DNA from: Candidatus Krumholzibacteriota bacterium
GTDB lineage: Bacteria > Krumholzibacteriota > Krumholzibacteriia > Krumholzibacteriales > Krumholzibacteriaceae
Reading direction: 5' to 3'
DNA: 64,000 nt
Assembly: GCA_030609325.1 (NCBI GenBank)
Contig: JAUWCL010000007.1
Location: 20,629-84,628 of the forward strand
Shown here: positions 41,015 through 51,572 of the stretch, piece after piece
Layout of the letters: every line of letters starts with the position of its first letter
How positions within the stretch are numbered: position 1 is the stretch's first letter
Translations under genes and position numbers: made by a program
Notes under the pieces: model-generated
What the model saw: the letters and a program-made list of their open reading frames with translations, nothing else
What the model was told of the DNA's origin: nothing
Databases searched by the model: none

Positions 41015-43597
41015 ATGTCCTCGTCCAGGCTCTCACCTCTCATGTCCCAGTACCGGGAGATCAAGGATCGTTACAGCGATGGTATCCTCTTCTTTCAGGT
41101 CGGGGATTTCTACGAGACATTCTACGACGACGCGCGCGAGGTCTCGCGTATTCTCAACATCGCCCTTACATCACGGGACAAGAAGAATCCCATTCCTCTG
41201 GCGGGAGTCCCGGTTCATGCCGCCGATGCGTATATCAGCCGTCTTCTCAAGGCAGGAAAGAAGGTCGTTGTCTGCGACCAGATCGAAAAACCCGTAGAGG
41301 GGAAAAAGGTCGTCAGCAGACAGGTCACTGACGTAATCACTCCCGGGACATCTCTATCGCCGGCCATGCTTCCCGACAACGAGAACAACTTTATCCTTTC
41401 CGTCAAGTCGGAGGGTGCCGGGGTCGGCTTCGCGTTCATGGATCTTTCCACTGGGGAGTTCAGAGCAGGCGAGGACGAGACGGGATCTGTCGAAAGCATT
41501 ATCGCCGGCATTCCGGTCCGGGAAGCGATCGTCCCGGAAGGCTCGAACGGATCGGCGGAGTTCACGCGCGGACTCTTTCCGGGCTGCCCGATCGACACTC
41601 CGCCCTCCTTCGAATTCAGCGAGGGAGAGGCGCGGCGAATGCTCACCGGTCACTTCGGCGTCCCGGAACTTACCTGTTTCGGCCTCGAAGAGGAACCACT
41701 GGCCCTGTCGGCGGCCGGGGCCCTCCTTGCATACGTAAAGCAGCTCCGCAGAAGCGGTCTGGAACATGTGACGGCCATCAGGCGAATCGTCTCGAGTGAC
41801 ACACTGTTTCTAGACCAGGAGACTCTGAGAAACCTCGAGATATTCGAACCGCTTCGCGGCAATACCGACGAGACGACACTGGTTCACAACATAGACAGGA
41901 CAAGGACGGCCGCCGGCGGCAGGGAACTGCGCGAATGGCTGATGAGGCCCTCGAGGGACGCACGCCTCATCGAGGAACGGCTCGACTCCATCGAGGCTTT
42001 TACGGGCAATAAATCCATCCTCAGACGCCTGCGGGACGTACTCGAGGGAATGCCCGACATCGAGCGGATCCTCTCCAGGATAGCCACCGGCAAGGCAGGC
42101 CCGCGGGAGCTACTCTCCCTCACGTCCGCGCTCGAAAGGATTCCCGCCGTTGCCGGCATCTGTGCGGAGATCAAGGCAGATGCTATACGGAAAGCCGTAT
42201 CGGACATGAGCACTCCCGTCGAGGCGAACGGACTCGTCGAGAAGAGCATCGTGCCGGACTGCCCCTCCCATATGAGGGACGGCGGATTCATCCGCCGCGG
42301 TTTCAATCCGGAGCTGGACAAGCTGATCGACGATTCGGAGGGGGGCAAGAGCTGGATTGCCTCCCTTCAGAAAACGGAACGGGAACGGACTGGAATACCT
42401 ACCCTCAAGGTCGGCTTCAACAAGATCTTCGGCTACTACATCGAGGTGTCGAAGATCCACCAGGACAAGGTACCGGATGATTACATCGGCAAACAGACAC
42501 TGGTGAACTCGCAACGGTACATAACCGGGGATCTCAAGGAAAGGGAAAGCAGTATCCTCACGGCCGAATCGCACAGGGTCGAGATGGAACGCGAGATATT
42601 CGCCGGAATATGTGCGGATATCGCGGCCGAGAGTGCCGGCATGAGAAAGATCGCTGCGGCGATCTCCCGTGTCGACACCCTCTCGTCCCTGGCAGACCTT
42701 GCGCTGGATAGAGATTACTGCAGGCCGGAGATGAACGATTCGCTCGATCTCGTCATCACGGCAGGCAGGCATCCCGTTGTCGAGAACCTTTCCGGAACGA
42801 ACTTCATTCCTAACGATCTCGTTCTCAGGCCTGACGAGAGACAACTGCTCATCATCACCGGTCCCAACATGGGGGGCAAGTCGACTTATATCAGGCAGGC
42901 GGCCCTGATTTCGATTATGGCGCACATGGGCAGCTTCGTTCCGGCATCAAGGGTGGAGATAGGGATAATGGACCGGATATTCACTAGAGTCGGTTCAAGC
43001 GACAACCTCGCGAGAGGGAAGAGCACCTTTCTCGTCGAGATGGCCGAGACGGCGAGAATCCTCCACGGCTGCAGCTCGAGAAGCCTCGTACTGCTCGACG
43101 AGATCGGCCGGGGTACAAGTACGCTCGACGGCCTGAGCATCGCATGGGCCGTCACCGAATATCTCGTCGAAGATGAAGGCAGGAGGCCAAAGACACTCTT
43201 CGCCACGCATTACCACGAGCTGACCGATCTGGCCGCGAGGTTCGGCCAGATCCACAACGTAAGGATCGCTGTAAAGGAATGGGGCGATTCGATAGTATTC
43301 CTCTATCATATCGAGGAGGGAAAGAGCGACAGGAGCTACGGTATTCACGTAGCGCAGCTTGCCGGACTTCCGTCCAGCGTTGTAGACAGGGCCGGCAATA
43401 TCCTAGAAATGCTGGAAAGAGACACTACCGGACCCGAGATGGGCTCGATCTCCGTTGAAAGGCAGATGAACCTCTTTCATCCGGCCGATGAACTGCGCGA
43501 CAAGCTCAACTCTTTGGAAATAGACCACTTGACTCCCATTCAGGCCCTTGAGTTCCTCGCCGGACTGAAGGATATCATCTCGAGAGACAAGAATTGA
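41015..43597 (+). CDS. mutS: DNA mismatch repair protein MutS
   Basis: PLMSQYREIKDRYSDGILFFQVGDFYETF; ITGPNMGGKSTYIRQAALI; LLDEIGRGTSTLDGLSIAWAV. Confidence 0.98.
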   Translation: MSSSRLSPLMSQYREIKDRYSDGILFFQVGDFYETFYDDAREVSRILNIALTSRDKKNPIPLAGVPVHAADAYISRLLKAGKKVVVCDQIEKPVEGKKVVSRQVTDVITPGTSLSPAMLPDNENNFILSVKSEGAGVGFAFMDLSTGEFRAGEDETGSVESIIAGIPVREAIVPEGSNGSAEFTRGLFPGCPIDTPPSFEFSEGEARRMLTGHFGVPELTCFGLEEEPLALSAAGALLAYVKQLRRSGLEHVTAIRRIVSSDTLFLDQETLRNLEIFEPLRGNTDETTLVHNIDRTRTAAGGRELREWLMRPSRDARLIEERLDSIEAFTGNKSILRRLRDVLEGMPDIERILSRIATGKAGPRELLSLTSALERIPAVAGICAEIKADAIRKAVSDMSTPVEANGLVEKSIVPDCPSHMRDGGFIRRGFNPELDKLIDDSEGGKSWIASLQKTERERTGIPTLKVGFNKIFGYYIEVSKIHQDKVPDDYIGKQTLVNSQRYITGDLKERESSILTAESHRVEMEREIFAGICADIAAESAGMRKIAAAISRVDTLSSLADLALDRDYCRPEMNDSLDLVITAGRHPVVENLSGTNFIPNDLVLRPDERQLLIITGPNMGGKSTYIRQAALISIMAHMGSFVPASRVEIGIMDRIFTRVGSSDNLARGKSTFLVEMAETARILHGCSSRSLVLLDEIGRGTSTLDGLSIAWAVTEYLVEDEGRRPKTLFATHYHELTDLAARFGQIHNVRIAVKEWGDSIVFLYHIEEGKSDRSYGIHVAQLAGLPSSVVDRAGNILEMLERDTTGPEMGSISVERQMNLFHPADELRDKLNSLEIDHLTPIQALEFLAGLKDIISRDKN

Positions 43598-43670
43598 CCC
43601 CGAATGGCTTGATTTTTGCTAAATTATCACTCGGGGAACCGTTTTTCAGGGCAATATTCCGGAGGGAAAA

Positions 43671-45953
43671 GTGGAGGCGGCTAAAATAGCCATTCTGGGC
43701 GGCGGTGAGGACGAGCTGAACATCCTCAGCGAATATCACAGAGACACCGGATTCGAGATCATCGGCATCTACGATCGCGATCCGAGGGCCGTTGCTATGG
43801 AAGTCGCCGAGATCATCGGCGTATCCGTCTACATAGACAGGTCTTTCCTGCATGCCTTCCAAGAGGCGGACTATGTCGTCGTATCAGGAAAGGGCGGCCC
43901 CTACAGCGAAGAGATCGGGATGCTCTCCCGTGCGGGCGTGAAGATACTTAATCCCTCGGAAGCGGCTTCGGAGATGGCAGACAGCGCAGCCGGGAAGAAG
44001 AAGGAACCTCCCGAAAAAAATCCGTGGCCGAAACATCTCGAACAGGCTCTCCAGTACATAAACAGGATAACAGACCGTGACAGGCTGTTGAAATGGCTCC
44101 TTGAGATATCGGTCAGGGCTGTCGAGGCCTCAACCGGCTCCATAATGCTTCACTCCGAGCAGACCGGAGAGCTCTATATCGGGTACGCAATGGGTCTCAG
44201 CGACGTGGTGATCTCGGGCACGAGACAGAAGGTAGGCTCGGGGATCGCCGGAAAGGTAGCCGAGACAGGAGAAACGATGCTCGTGCACGATCTCGTCGAC
44301 AATCCGCTATACAGGGACGGACGAGAGAGAGAGACCATCAGCAGCTCGGTATCGGCCTCCCTCTCGGTCGGCAATACGCTGATCGGAGTACTCAATATAT
44401 CGACCAGCGAGGGTGAGCGGAAGCTCGACGAAAACGACCGGGCTACGATAGATCTTCTCGCATCAAAGATATCTCCGATCCTCGCGCAGCATCTCAGGAT
44501 AGATACTGAGAAGATACGGGACACGGAATTCAGGATCAGGAATTATATCGAATCGCTCTTCCAGAGAGACATCGAATTTCATGACAAGTTCCTCTTTCTG
44601 TGCCGTGCGCTGGCGGATATCCTTTCCGCCGATACGGTCACGATCTATACGGCCACTGACGAGGGTGACTGGCTCATCCTGGGCGGAAGCGACCAGCAGA
44701 TACATGACGGGGGGAAGGCGCCTCGTATTCACTGTATAAAGGGAAGCCTCGCCCGCTCCTATGTCAACAGGGAAGAGATAATGATGACCGAGGCGAGCCA
44801 CGATGCCGGCCTCAGGATCTCGGAGCGCAGCGACGCCATAACATCCATATACATACCGCTCGAGCACGATGACCCCCTGGGCGTGGCGCTCTTCGAATTC
44901 TCGAGTCTCGATTCTCTCGAGAACTTCCTGAAGATAAAGGACGTACTGCGTTTCCAGCTGGGCTTCTTCGTCTATACGCAGCTGAGAGAACTTCGACAGG
45001 CCCGTAAGATGAACAGCCTCGAAGATCTCTCCGGCCTGACGCCGTCACTCATGGTAGTGCCCGGTCTCAGAGACAAGATAAAAATGCTTCCCGAGCTCAT
45101 ATCGCCTATCATCGGCGCGAGCAGGGGCAGTTTCCACTTCATCGGCACGAGCGAAGAAGAGAGGTCGTATCATGGATTCCCTGAGGACGAACAGGAATGG
45201 TCTGCCCTCAGGGCCTGCGACGAGCATATGCTCACTCGTGCGCTGGAGAAGGGTAAACCGGAATGCATCAGTTTCCTGTCGAGGGATATCGGAACGTACG
45301 ACAATCCGCCTCCTTACAGGTCCCTCGTGATCTATCCCTTCATCGGCGCGAGGGAGTTCAATGCATACTACATCGGTTACGACCGGGTTCCCGGATCGCC
45401 CCTCGATCCCTCGATATTCGGAACATACGAGCTCAAGCTCCTCTCCAGGATCTCGGAGATAATTCTTCCCATCCTTCATGACAGCGGAGTTGAAAAGAGG
45501 GACAGAAAAGCCGCCTCCTTCGATGATCTTCTCCGGTCCAACCAGAAGATACTGCTCGAAAGGATAAACGAGGAGATCGAGCGGGCCGAGAGATATCACC
45601 ACGGGTTCATCGTCACGCTGTACAGGATAAACGGCCTGAAAGAGAAACTCGAGACAGACTACAATTCCACACTCGAACTCATCAACGAATTGAGTATCGG
45701 AATCAGAAAACAGGTGAGAAAGACCGATTATTTCTCGTGGATCGAGCCGGACATATTCACAGTAATCTCGCTGGAAAGCCATCACAGGATCGAGTTTCTC
45801 GAAAGCCGTTTGCTCGAGCTAATAGAAACAGCCCTGAAGAACAGGAACCTCTACGTCGAGAACGAGGTATTCCCCGATAGCTCCTATGCCATATATCCCG
45901 GCGGCTCGGAGACATCCGCCGAACTCATCACCGAAGCAAAGAACCGGTTCTGA
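43671..45953 (+). CDS. Signalling protein: N-terminal nucleotide-binding-like domain, GAF domain(s), C-terminal degenerate GGDEF-like domain
   Basis: AKIAILGGGEDELNILSEY N-term; GAF pattern (GSGIAGKVAETGETMLVHDL..LSVGNTLIGVLNIS); C-terminal ~150 aa with diguanylate-cyclase-like layout but SWIEPD in place of GGDEF. Confidence 0.65.
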   Translation: MEAAKIAILGGGEDELNILSEYHRDTGFEIIGIYDRDPRAVAMEVAEIIGVSVYIDRSFLHAFQEADYVVVSGKGGPYSEEIGMLSRAGVKILNPSEAASEMADSAAGKKKEPPEKNPWPKHLEQALQYINRITDRDRLLKWLLEISVRAVEASTGSIMLHSEQTGELYIGYAMGLSDVVISGTRQKVGSGIAGKVAETGETMLVHDLVDNPLYRDGRERETISSSVSASLSVGNTLIGVLNISTSEGERKLDENDRATIDLLASKISPILAQHLRIDTEKIRDTEFRIRNYIESLFQRDIEFHDKFLFLCRALADILSADTVTIYTATDEGDWLILGGSDQQIHDGGKAPRIHCIKGSLARSYVNREEIMMTEASHDAGLRISERSDAITSIYIPLEHDDPLGVALFEFSSLDSLENFLKIKDVLRFQLGFFVYTQLRELRQARKMNSLEDLSGLTPSLMVVPGLRDKIKMLPELISPIIGASRGSFHFIGTSEEERSYHGFPEDEQEWSALRACDEHMLTRALEKGKPECISFLSRDIGTYDNPPPYRSLVIYPFIGAREFNAYYIGYDRVPGSPLDPSIFGTYELKLLSRISEIILPILHDSGVEKRDRKAASFDDLLRSNQKILLERINEEIERAERYHHGFIVTLYRINGLKEKLETDYNSTLELINELSIGIRKQVRKTDYFSWIEPDIFTVISLESHHRIEFLESRLLELIETALKNRNLYVENEVFPDSSYAIYPGGSETSAELITEAKNRF

Positions 45954-46085
45954 TCCTCCGGCTGATGCTTCATTCACCGTTGCCATCACGCGAAATACTG
46001 TGGTATCTTAACTCTTAGGAAGGCACCACCCCTGGGTGTACTATCCGTTCAGTAGCCATAACTGCTATAATGACGGGATGTTGCT

Positions 46086-47834
46086 GTGGGAAGGATTCGA
46101 AAACTCACGCCCGAGACTACGGGAAAGATAGCGGCAGGCGAGGTTGTCGAGCGCCCGTTCAGCGTAGTCAAGGAGCTCGTCGAAAACTCCCTTGACGCTT
46201 CCGCGAAGAGAATCGTCCTCGAGATAGAAGGCGGAGGGAAGCGTTCGATCAGGATCGACGACGATGGAACGGGTATCGCCGCTGAGGATATGGCGAGGGC
46301 AGTCGAGAACTATTCCACCAGCAAGATAACGGTTATCGAGGACATCTACAGGGTGCGCTCCCTCGGGTTCAGGGGCGAGGCTCTTGCGAGCATCAACGCG
46401 GTCTCGAGAATGACCATCCGGTCGATGGAGGAGGGGACGGATGTAGGGCGCGAGATGCACTGGGTGGCAGGTGAGATCCGGAACGACGGCCCGTTAGTGA
46501 GGACCAACGGCACGGAGATCATTGTGGAAGACCTCTTCTTCAATCTTCCGGCAAGGAAGAAGTTTCTTTCATCAGACGCCTCCGAGACTAGAAGGATCAC
46601 TTCCGCCATACAGGGCTTTGCGCTCGCATGGCCGCATACGGCATTCGTTATGCGGAGCAACGGGAGAGAGATCCTGTCCTTTCCAGCGTGTACTCTCGAG
46701 GAGCGTGTCGAGATGGTCCTCGGGGCTTCCGTATTGCCGCACCTCAAACCGTTCGCAAAGACTGACGGCCGCATCGAGGTCAGCGGATACGCGTCGATGC
46801 CTTCGATGACAAAGGGGAACCGCTCGTCCCAGTTCATTTTCGTCAACGGCAGGGCCGTCAAAGACAGGTTGATCGGACACGCCGTCCGGCAGGCGTACCA
46901 GTCGATCATTCCCGGAGACAGGTTCCCGATCGTCGTTCTGATGCTCGACATCCCGCCCGGGATGCTCGACGTCAACGTTCATCCGGCGAAGGCCGAGGTG
47001 CGTTTCGAGAATGAACGTGATATCCACAGGCTCGTATCCTCGGCAGTCAGAGAGGCTCTCGAAGACAAGACCATCTCCTTCAGGGAAAAGGTCGAATCAG
47101 TTTACAAGACCATATTCCCCGGAGACGAAGCAACGGGCGGAAATGCAGAGGATCACCATTCAGGCGCCGAAATGGCCGGAGAACCGGGCAGATCGGACTG
47201 GCTCTTCCAGGAGTCTCCGCATCCTCTTTTTGAGAACGATTCCGGCGAGGTGCGCGGGCAGGTGTCCACCGGCCTTTACTGGCAGCTTCATGACAGCTAC
47301 ATCATGATCCAGATAAGGGGCGGCATGGTCATCATCGATCAGCATGCCGCGCACGAGAGGATCCTCTACGACAGTGCGAGAAGAAACGCCGGAGGAGAAA
47401 AGCCGGCCGTCCAGTCGCTTCTCTTCCCCGCTACCCTCGAGCTCTCATCAGATGAATTCGACAGTTTCGAGAAGATCACCGATACTCTGCCAACACTCGG
47501 TTTCGAGGCTGAACCGTTCGGCATGAGGTCGATAATAGTCCGTGGGATACCGGCTGGAGTCCGGAACTGGGATGACGGAAAACTTCTCCGCTCGATCCTT
47601 TCGGATCTGGGAGGAGGACTGCCGGCTACCGATTCCATACTCAAATCGTTCGCATGCCATTCAGCCGTCAGGGCCGGCGAGCCTCTGACCCTGGAGGAGA
47701 TGGAAAGCCTGACCGACCAGCTCTTCGCTACGGAATTTCCGTTTACCTGTCCCCACGGAAGACCGACCATGCTTCGCGTCGAGATGCGAGAGCTCGAGAA
47801 GAGATTCCATCGCACCTCTAAACCGGAGGGGTAG
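46086..47834 (+). CDS. mutL: DNA mismatch repair protein MutL
   Basis: IAAGEVVERPFSVVKELVENSLDASAKRI, DDGTGI, SLGFRGEALASI, DQHAAHERILY; GTG start. Confidence 0.97.
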   Translation: MGRIRKLTPETTGKIAAGEVVERPFSVVKELVENSLDASAKRIVLEIEGGGKRSIRIDDDGTGIAAEDMARAVENYSTSKITVIEDIYRVRSLGFRGEALASINAVSRMTIRSMEEGTDVGREMHWVAGEIRNDGPLVRTNGTEIIVEDLFFNLPARKKFLSSDASETRRITSAIQGFALAWPHTAFVMRSNGREILSFPACTLEERVEMVLGASVLPHLKPFAKTDGRIEVSGYASMPSMTKGNRSSQFIFVNGRAVKDRLIGHAVRQAYQSIIPGDRFPIVVLMLDIPPGMLDVNVHPAKAEVRFENERDIHRLVSSAVREALEDKTISFREKVESVYKTIFPGDEATGGNAEDHHSGAEMAGEPGRSDWLFQESPHPLFENDSGEVRGQVSTGLYWQLHDSYIMIQIRGGMVIIDQHAAHERILYDSARRNAGGEKPAVQSLLFPATLELSSDEFDSFEKITDTLPTLGFEAEPFGMRSIIVRGIPAGVRNWDDGKLLRSILSDLGGGLPATDSILKSFACHSAVRAGEPLTLEEMESLTDQLFATEFPFTCPHGRPTMLRVEMRELEKRFHRTSKPEG

Positions 47835-48758
47835 ATGAACGGCGTCGTCATCATCGGGCCCACCGCCGTGGGCAAGAGCTCCCTCGGGATGGAGCTGGCT
47901 GAAAGGCTCGGTGGAGAGATCGTCTCGATAGATTCCAGACAGATCTATCGGCACCTCGACATCGGCACCGCCAAGGCGACTGCCGGCGAACGGTCCAGGA
48001 TCAGGCACCACTGCATCGATATCCTCGACATCACTGAAAAGAGCAACGCTCGATGGTTCGCGGATCAGGCCCGAAAGGCCATCGACGGCATAAGGGCCGG
48101 TGGAAAGATCCCGGTACTCGTCGGAGGATCCGGCCTCTACCTTCGTTCGGTGACGCAAGGTCTCTTCGAGATCGAACTCGTTCCATCCGAACGCAGGAGA
48201 TTCGAATCAGGCATCGAGGATATCGCTACATTCGAGCTTTATTCAAGGCTGAAGGAAGCCGATCCCGAGAGCGGAGAGAGGATACACGAAAACGACCGGT
48301 ACAGGATCGTCAGGGCTCTCGAGGTCCTCGAGCTCACCGGAACACCGCTGAGCGAGCACTTCAGGCTGCAGAAGGAGACAAGCGGGGACAACATGCCGGA
48401 GCTCGTCAGGATCGGTCTAGACATGGACAGGAAACGCCTCCGCGCCCGCATCGTCGAGAGGACGTGGGAGATGTACGATGCGGGTTGGCCAGACGAGGTC
48501 TCCGGTCTGCTGGACGGCGGAGCAGATCCCGGATGCCCGGGGCTTCGGACACTCGGATATCCCGATACAGTCAGGTTCGTGAGAGGAAAACTCGGCCGAG
48601 AGGCCGCCATCGGGAACATCGCCGTGCTTTCGGGCCAGTACGCCAAGAGGCAGATGACGTGGTTCCGGAAGGAGCCGGGAGTGAGATGGCTCGACGCAGG
48701 CAGGAAGGGTCTCGCGGAATCGGCGCTCAACATACTTGACAGCGCCGGTGCCAGTTGA
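47835..48758 (+). CDS. miaA: tRNA dimethylallyltransferase
   Basis: VIIGPTAVGKSSLGMELAERLGGEIVSIDSRQIYRHLDIGTAK; VGGSGLYLRSVTQG. Confidence 0.96.
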   Translation: MNGVVIIGPTAVGKSSLGMELAERLGGEIVSIDSRQIYRHLDIGTAKATAGERSRIRHHCIDILDITEKSNARWFADQARKAIDGIRAGGKIPVLVGGSGLYLRSVTQGLFEIELVPSERRRFESGIEDIATFELYSRLKEADPESGERIHENDRYRIVRALEVLELTGTPLSEHFRLQKETSGDNMPELVRIGLDMDRKRLRARIVERTWEMYDAGWPDEVSGLLDGGADPGCPGLRTLGYPDTVRFVRGKLGREAAIGNIAVLSGQYAKRQMTWFRKEPGVRWLDAGRKGLAESALNILDSAGAS

Positions 48759-48784
48759 TAGCTTCGAGGGAAAAGGAATTGTAT

Positions 48785-48857
48785 GCGGGCATAACTCAGC
48801 TGGTAGAGTATCAGCTTCCCAAGCTGAGGGTCGCGGGTTCGAATCCCGTTGCCCGCT
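48785..48857 (+). tRNA. tRNA-Gly (anticodon CCC), CCA not encoded
   Basis: GCGGGCA...TGCCCGC acceptor stem; TCAGC-TTCCCAA-GCTGA anticodon arm; GCGGGTTCGAATCCCGT T arm. Confidence 0.95.
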
Positions 48858-48866
48858 CTTTTTAAT

Positions 48867-48907
48867 AGAGCGCGCAACCTGTGAGTTAAAGGCGGGTTGC
48901 GCGCTCT
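48867..48907. other. 13-bp perfect inverted repeat (hairpin) downstream of tRNA-Gly
   Basis: AGAGCGCGCAACC ... GGTTGCGCGCTCT, loop TGTGAGTTAAAGGCG; no T-run after it on either strand. Confidence 0.75.
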
Positions 48908-48939
48908 CTCATTCTCCGGGACACGGCCCGGGAATACAG

Positions 48940-50250
48940 ATGTCGGTAAAAATCGTGGAAATATGCGGCAGAGAGGGATTCTTCCGAAGGGGAGACCGTA
49001 TAGTCGCCGTCGACGGAAGAAAGATCGGCGACCAACTCGATCTGTACTATCACATGTCCGGGGTCGATTCAGCGCTCTTCAGACTGGAACGGGAGAACGG
49101 CGGGAAGGCGGAGAGAAGAATACGCGTCGAGACCCTCGAAAGAGCCGCTCCGGTCTTCGAGAAGATGCGTTTTATCCGTTGCGCCTCGCGCTGCATCTTC
49201 TGCTTCGTCGACCAGATGCCTGCCGGGATGAGGGAAACGCTATATTTAAAGGATGACGATTACAGGCTCAGTTTTCTCTTCGGCAACTACATCACCCTAA
49301 ACGATATCTCACGGGCGCAGATGAAGCGGATCATCGAATACAACCTGTCGCCGCTCTACGTGTCCGTGCACGCTACGGACGGAAGGATACGCACGAAAAT
49401 ATTCGGTCGGCCTATGAAGAACGACATCATGACCGTCCTTTCGGAGCTGGCTGACGGCGGGATCTCGATACACGCCCAGGTCGTCGTCATCCCGGGGGTG
49501 AACGACGGCCGCGTTCTCGCCAGGACGATGAGGGACCTCTTCACATTATACCCGGCCTGCAGGACCCTTGCCGTGGTGCCTGTCGGCCTGACCGGCAACA
49601 GGAAGGGCCTTCCCAGATTGAGAAAGGTCTCGGCCGCCGAAGCGAGAGAGATGATAGACCTGGCCGGAAACATGAACGGCAGATTCCTGAAGAAGACGGG
49701 CGGCCATGCTTTCGTATTCATGTCTGACGAGTTCTACCTTCTCGCAGACAGGATCTTCCCCGAGGCGAAAGTGTACGGCGGGTTCGAACAGCTCTCAAAC
49801 GGGGTCGGCATGAGCAGACTGTTCATCGACGGCATAAGGGACAGGATCGAGCACCTGAAGAAACGGAGAGTCCCGCCAACCGGCATGATGACCCTGATCA
49901 CCGGGCGCCTGGGAAGCAGGCTGATGCGAAGGCACGTGCTTCCAATAGTGAACCGGGCGCTGCCGGGCCTTGCCATCGAGCTCGTCACAGTAAGCAATTC
50001 CACCTTCGGCAGATCTGTCAGCGTATCCGGTCTCCTCTCCGGAGCCGACATATCAGCCGCTGTAAGACGAGCCGGCGGCCCGAATGGAATACTGGTACTC
50101 CCCCCCAACATCGTCAATCACGAGGGAAAGATGATCGACGACATCCGCCCATCCACGCTGGAAAGAGAGCTCGGGACAAAGATACTCGTTCCCTCAGAAG
50201 ATTTTCTGGAGGACAGGATTCTCATGGCATGCAGGAGGTCTGTCAGATGA
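48940..50250 (+). CDS. DUF512 / radical SAM-like protein (N-terminal PDZ-like domain)
   Basis: [74 protein letters not shown] Cys cluster; upstream of der. Confidence 0.85.
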   Translation: MSVKIVEICGREGFFRRGDRIVAVDGRKIGDQLDLYYHMSGVDSALFRLERENGGKAERRIRVETLERAAPVFEKMRFIRCASRCIFCFVDQMPAGMRETLYLKDDDYRLSFLFGNYITLNDISRAQMKRIIEYNLSPLYVSVHATDGRIRTKIFGRPMKNDIMTVLSELADGGISIHAQVVVIPGVNDGRVLARTMRDLFTLYPACRTLAVVPVGLTGNRKGLPRLRKVSAAEAREMIDLAGNMNGRFLKKTGGHAFVFMSDEFYLLADRIFPEAKVYGGFEQLSNGVGMSRLFIDGIRDRIEHLKKRRVPPTGMMTLITGRLGSRLMRRHVLPIVNRALPGLAIELVTVSNSTFGRSVSVSGLLSGADISAAVRRAGGPNGILVLPPNIVNHEGKMIDDIRPSTLERELGTKILVPSEDFLEDRILMACRRSVR

Positions 50251-51572
50251 AGAGGCCCCCGACAGTGGCGATCATAGGCAAGACTAATTCCGGCAAGTCG
50301 ACGCTCTTCAACCGCATCATAGGCTCGAGGAAGGCGATCACCCACGCAACGCCGGGTGTTACTAGGGATACGATGGAGTGTACCGCTTCCTGGAGCGACA
50401 GGGATTTCATCGTGATAGATACCGGCGGCTTCGGTTTCGATTCGGGCGATCATCTCCAGAAGAGTATAACCGAGAGGATCGAACGGACCGTGCGCGACGC
50501 CCACTCGATCATCCTCCTGGTCGACGTCGACACAGGTCCGACCGACGAGGACGATAAACTGCTCTCCAGATTCCGCGACCACAGGAACCGAATGGTCCTC
50601 GCCGTGAACAAGGTCGAGAACGCCCAGGACGAGATCGAGGCGAATATCTTCTATCGTCTCGGATTCGACAGGCTTTTCATGATCAGCGCCCTTCACGGCA
50701 GGGGAGTGGGCGATCTGCTCGACGCAGTGACGGCCGGTCTCCCCGACAGCGTTACCGTATCGGACGGGCCGGCGGAGATGAAGATCGCCGTCACCGGGAG
50801 ACCCAATGTGGGGAAGAGTTCCCTCATAAACGCGCTCTCCGGCGAGGACAGGCATATCGTTTCGGAGATCCCCGGGACAACGAGGGATACAATAGACATA
50901 AGGATAAGATATCACGGCAGAGATATCGTTCTGGTCGATACAGCCGGTGTTAAAAGGAGGGCCAGGACCGAGAAAGGGCTCGATTCGATAAGCAGCCTGA
51001 TGAGCATAAGAAGCGTAGAACGCGCCGATATAGTGCTCGTTTTGCTCGACGCCTCTACCGGGACGATATCGAACCAGGACACACGAATGGCCTCTCTCGC
51101 CCACAAGGCGAAAAAGGGTGCGCTGATCCTGATGAACAAATGGGATCTCGTCGAACGGCAGACCGACACATTCAAGCTGTTCGAGAGGAAGATCAGGGAG
51201 GAAATGCAGTTCCTTTCCTATGCCCCGATACTTTCGATCTCGGCCGTAACGGGCACACGCCTGTCGAGGATCATTCCGGCCTGCCTCAGGATACACGAGC
51301 AGCGAAACAGGCGGATCGGGACCTCCGAGCTGAACAGGCTCTTCGAGGATGCCGTAAGAAAGAATCCTCCGAAGTTCCATGCGGGGGGAGCCGGAAAGAT
51401 CTACTACGCTACCCAGACGGGCGTGGAACCCCCTACCTTCACCCTGTTTGTAAATAAAGCAGCCTATTTCCCTCGTTCTTATATACGTTATCTCAATAAC
51501 CAGGTAAGAAAAATGTTTACCTTCGAGGGGACCGCGGTTAGAATCTCCCTGAGGTCCAAAGGAGAGTCTTGA
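50247..51572 (+). CDS. der: Ribosome biogenesis GTPase Der (EngA)
   Basis: Two G domains ([28 protein letters not shown]), KH-like C terminus. Confidence 0.96.
   Translation: MKRPPTVAIIGKTNSGKSTLFNRIIGSRKAITHATPGVTRDTMECTASWSDRDFIVIDTGGFGFDSGDHLQKSITERIERTVRDAHSIILLVDVDTGPTDEDDKLLSRFRDHRNRMVLAVNKVENAQDEIEANIFYRLGFDRLFMISALHGRGVGDLLDAVTAGLPDSVTVSDGPAEMKIAVTGRPNVGKSSLINALSGEDRHIVSEIPGTTRDTIDIRIRYHGRDIVLVDTAGVKRRARTEKGLDSISSLMSIRSVERADIVLVLLDASTGTISNQDTRMASLAHKAKKGALILMNKWDLVERQTDTFKLFERKIREEMQFLSYAPILSISAVTGTRLSRIIPACLRIHEQRNRRIGTSELNRLFEDAVRKNPPKFHAGGAGKIYYATQTGVEPPTFTLFVNKAAYFPRSYIRYLNNQVRKMFTFEGTAVRISLRSKGES

Noticed and set aside
48239-48877. Minus-strand ORF beginning MRALLKRAGNGIRTRDPQLGKLILYQLSYAR
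   Set aside because: Antisense translation of tRNA-Gly, a common spurious annotation; the rest is antisense to miaA.
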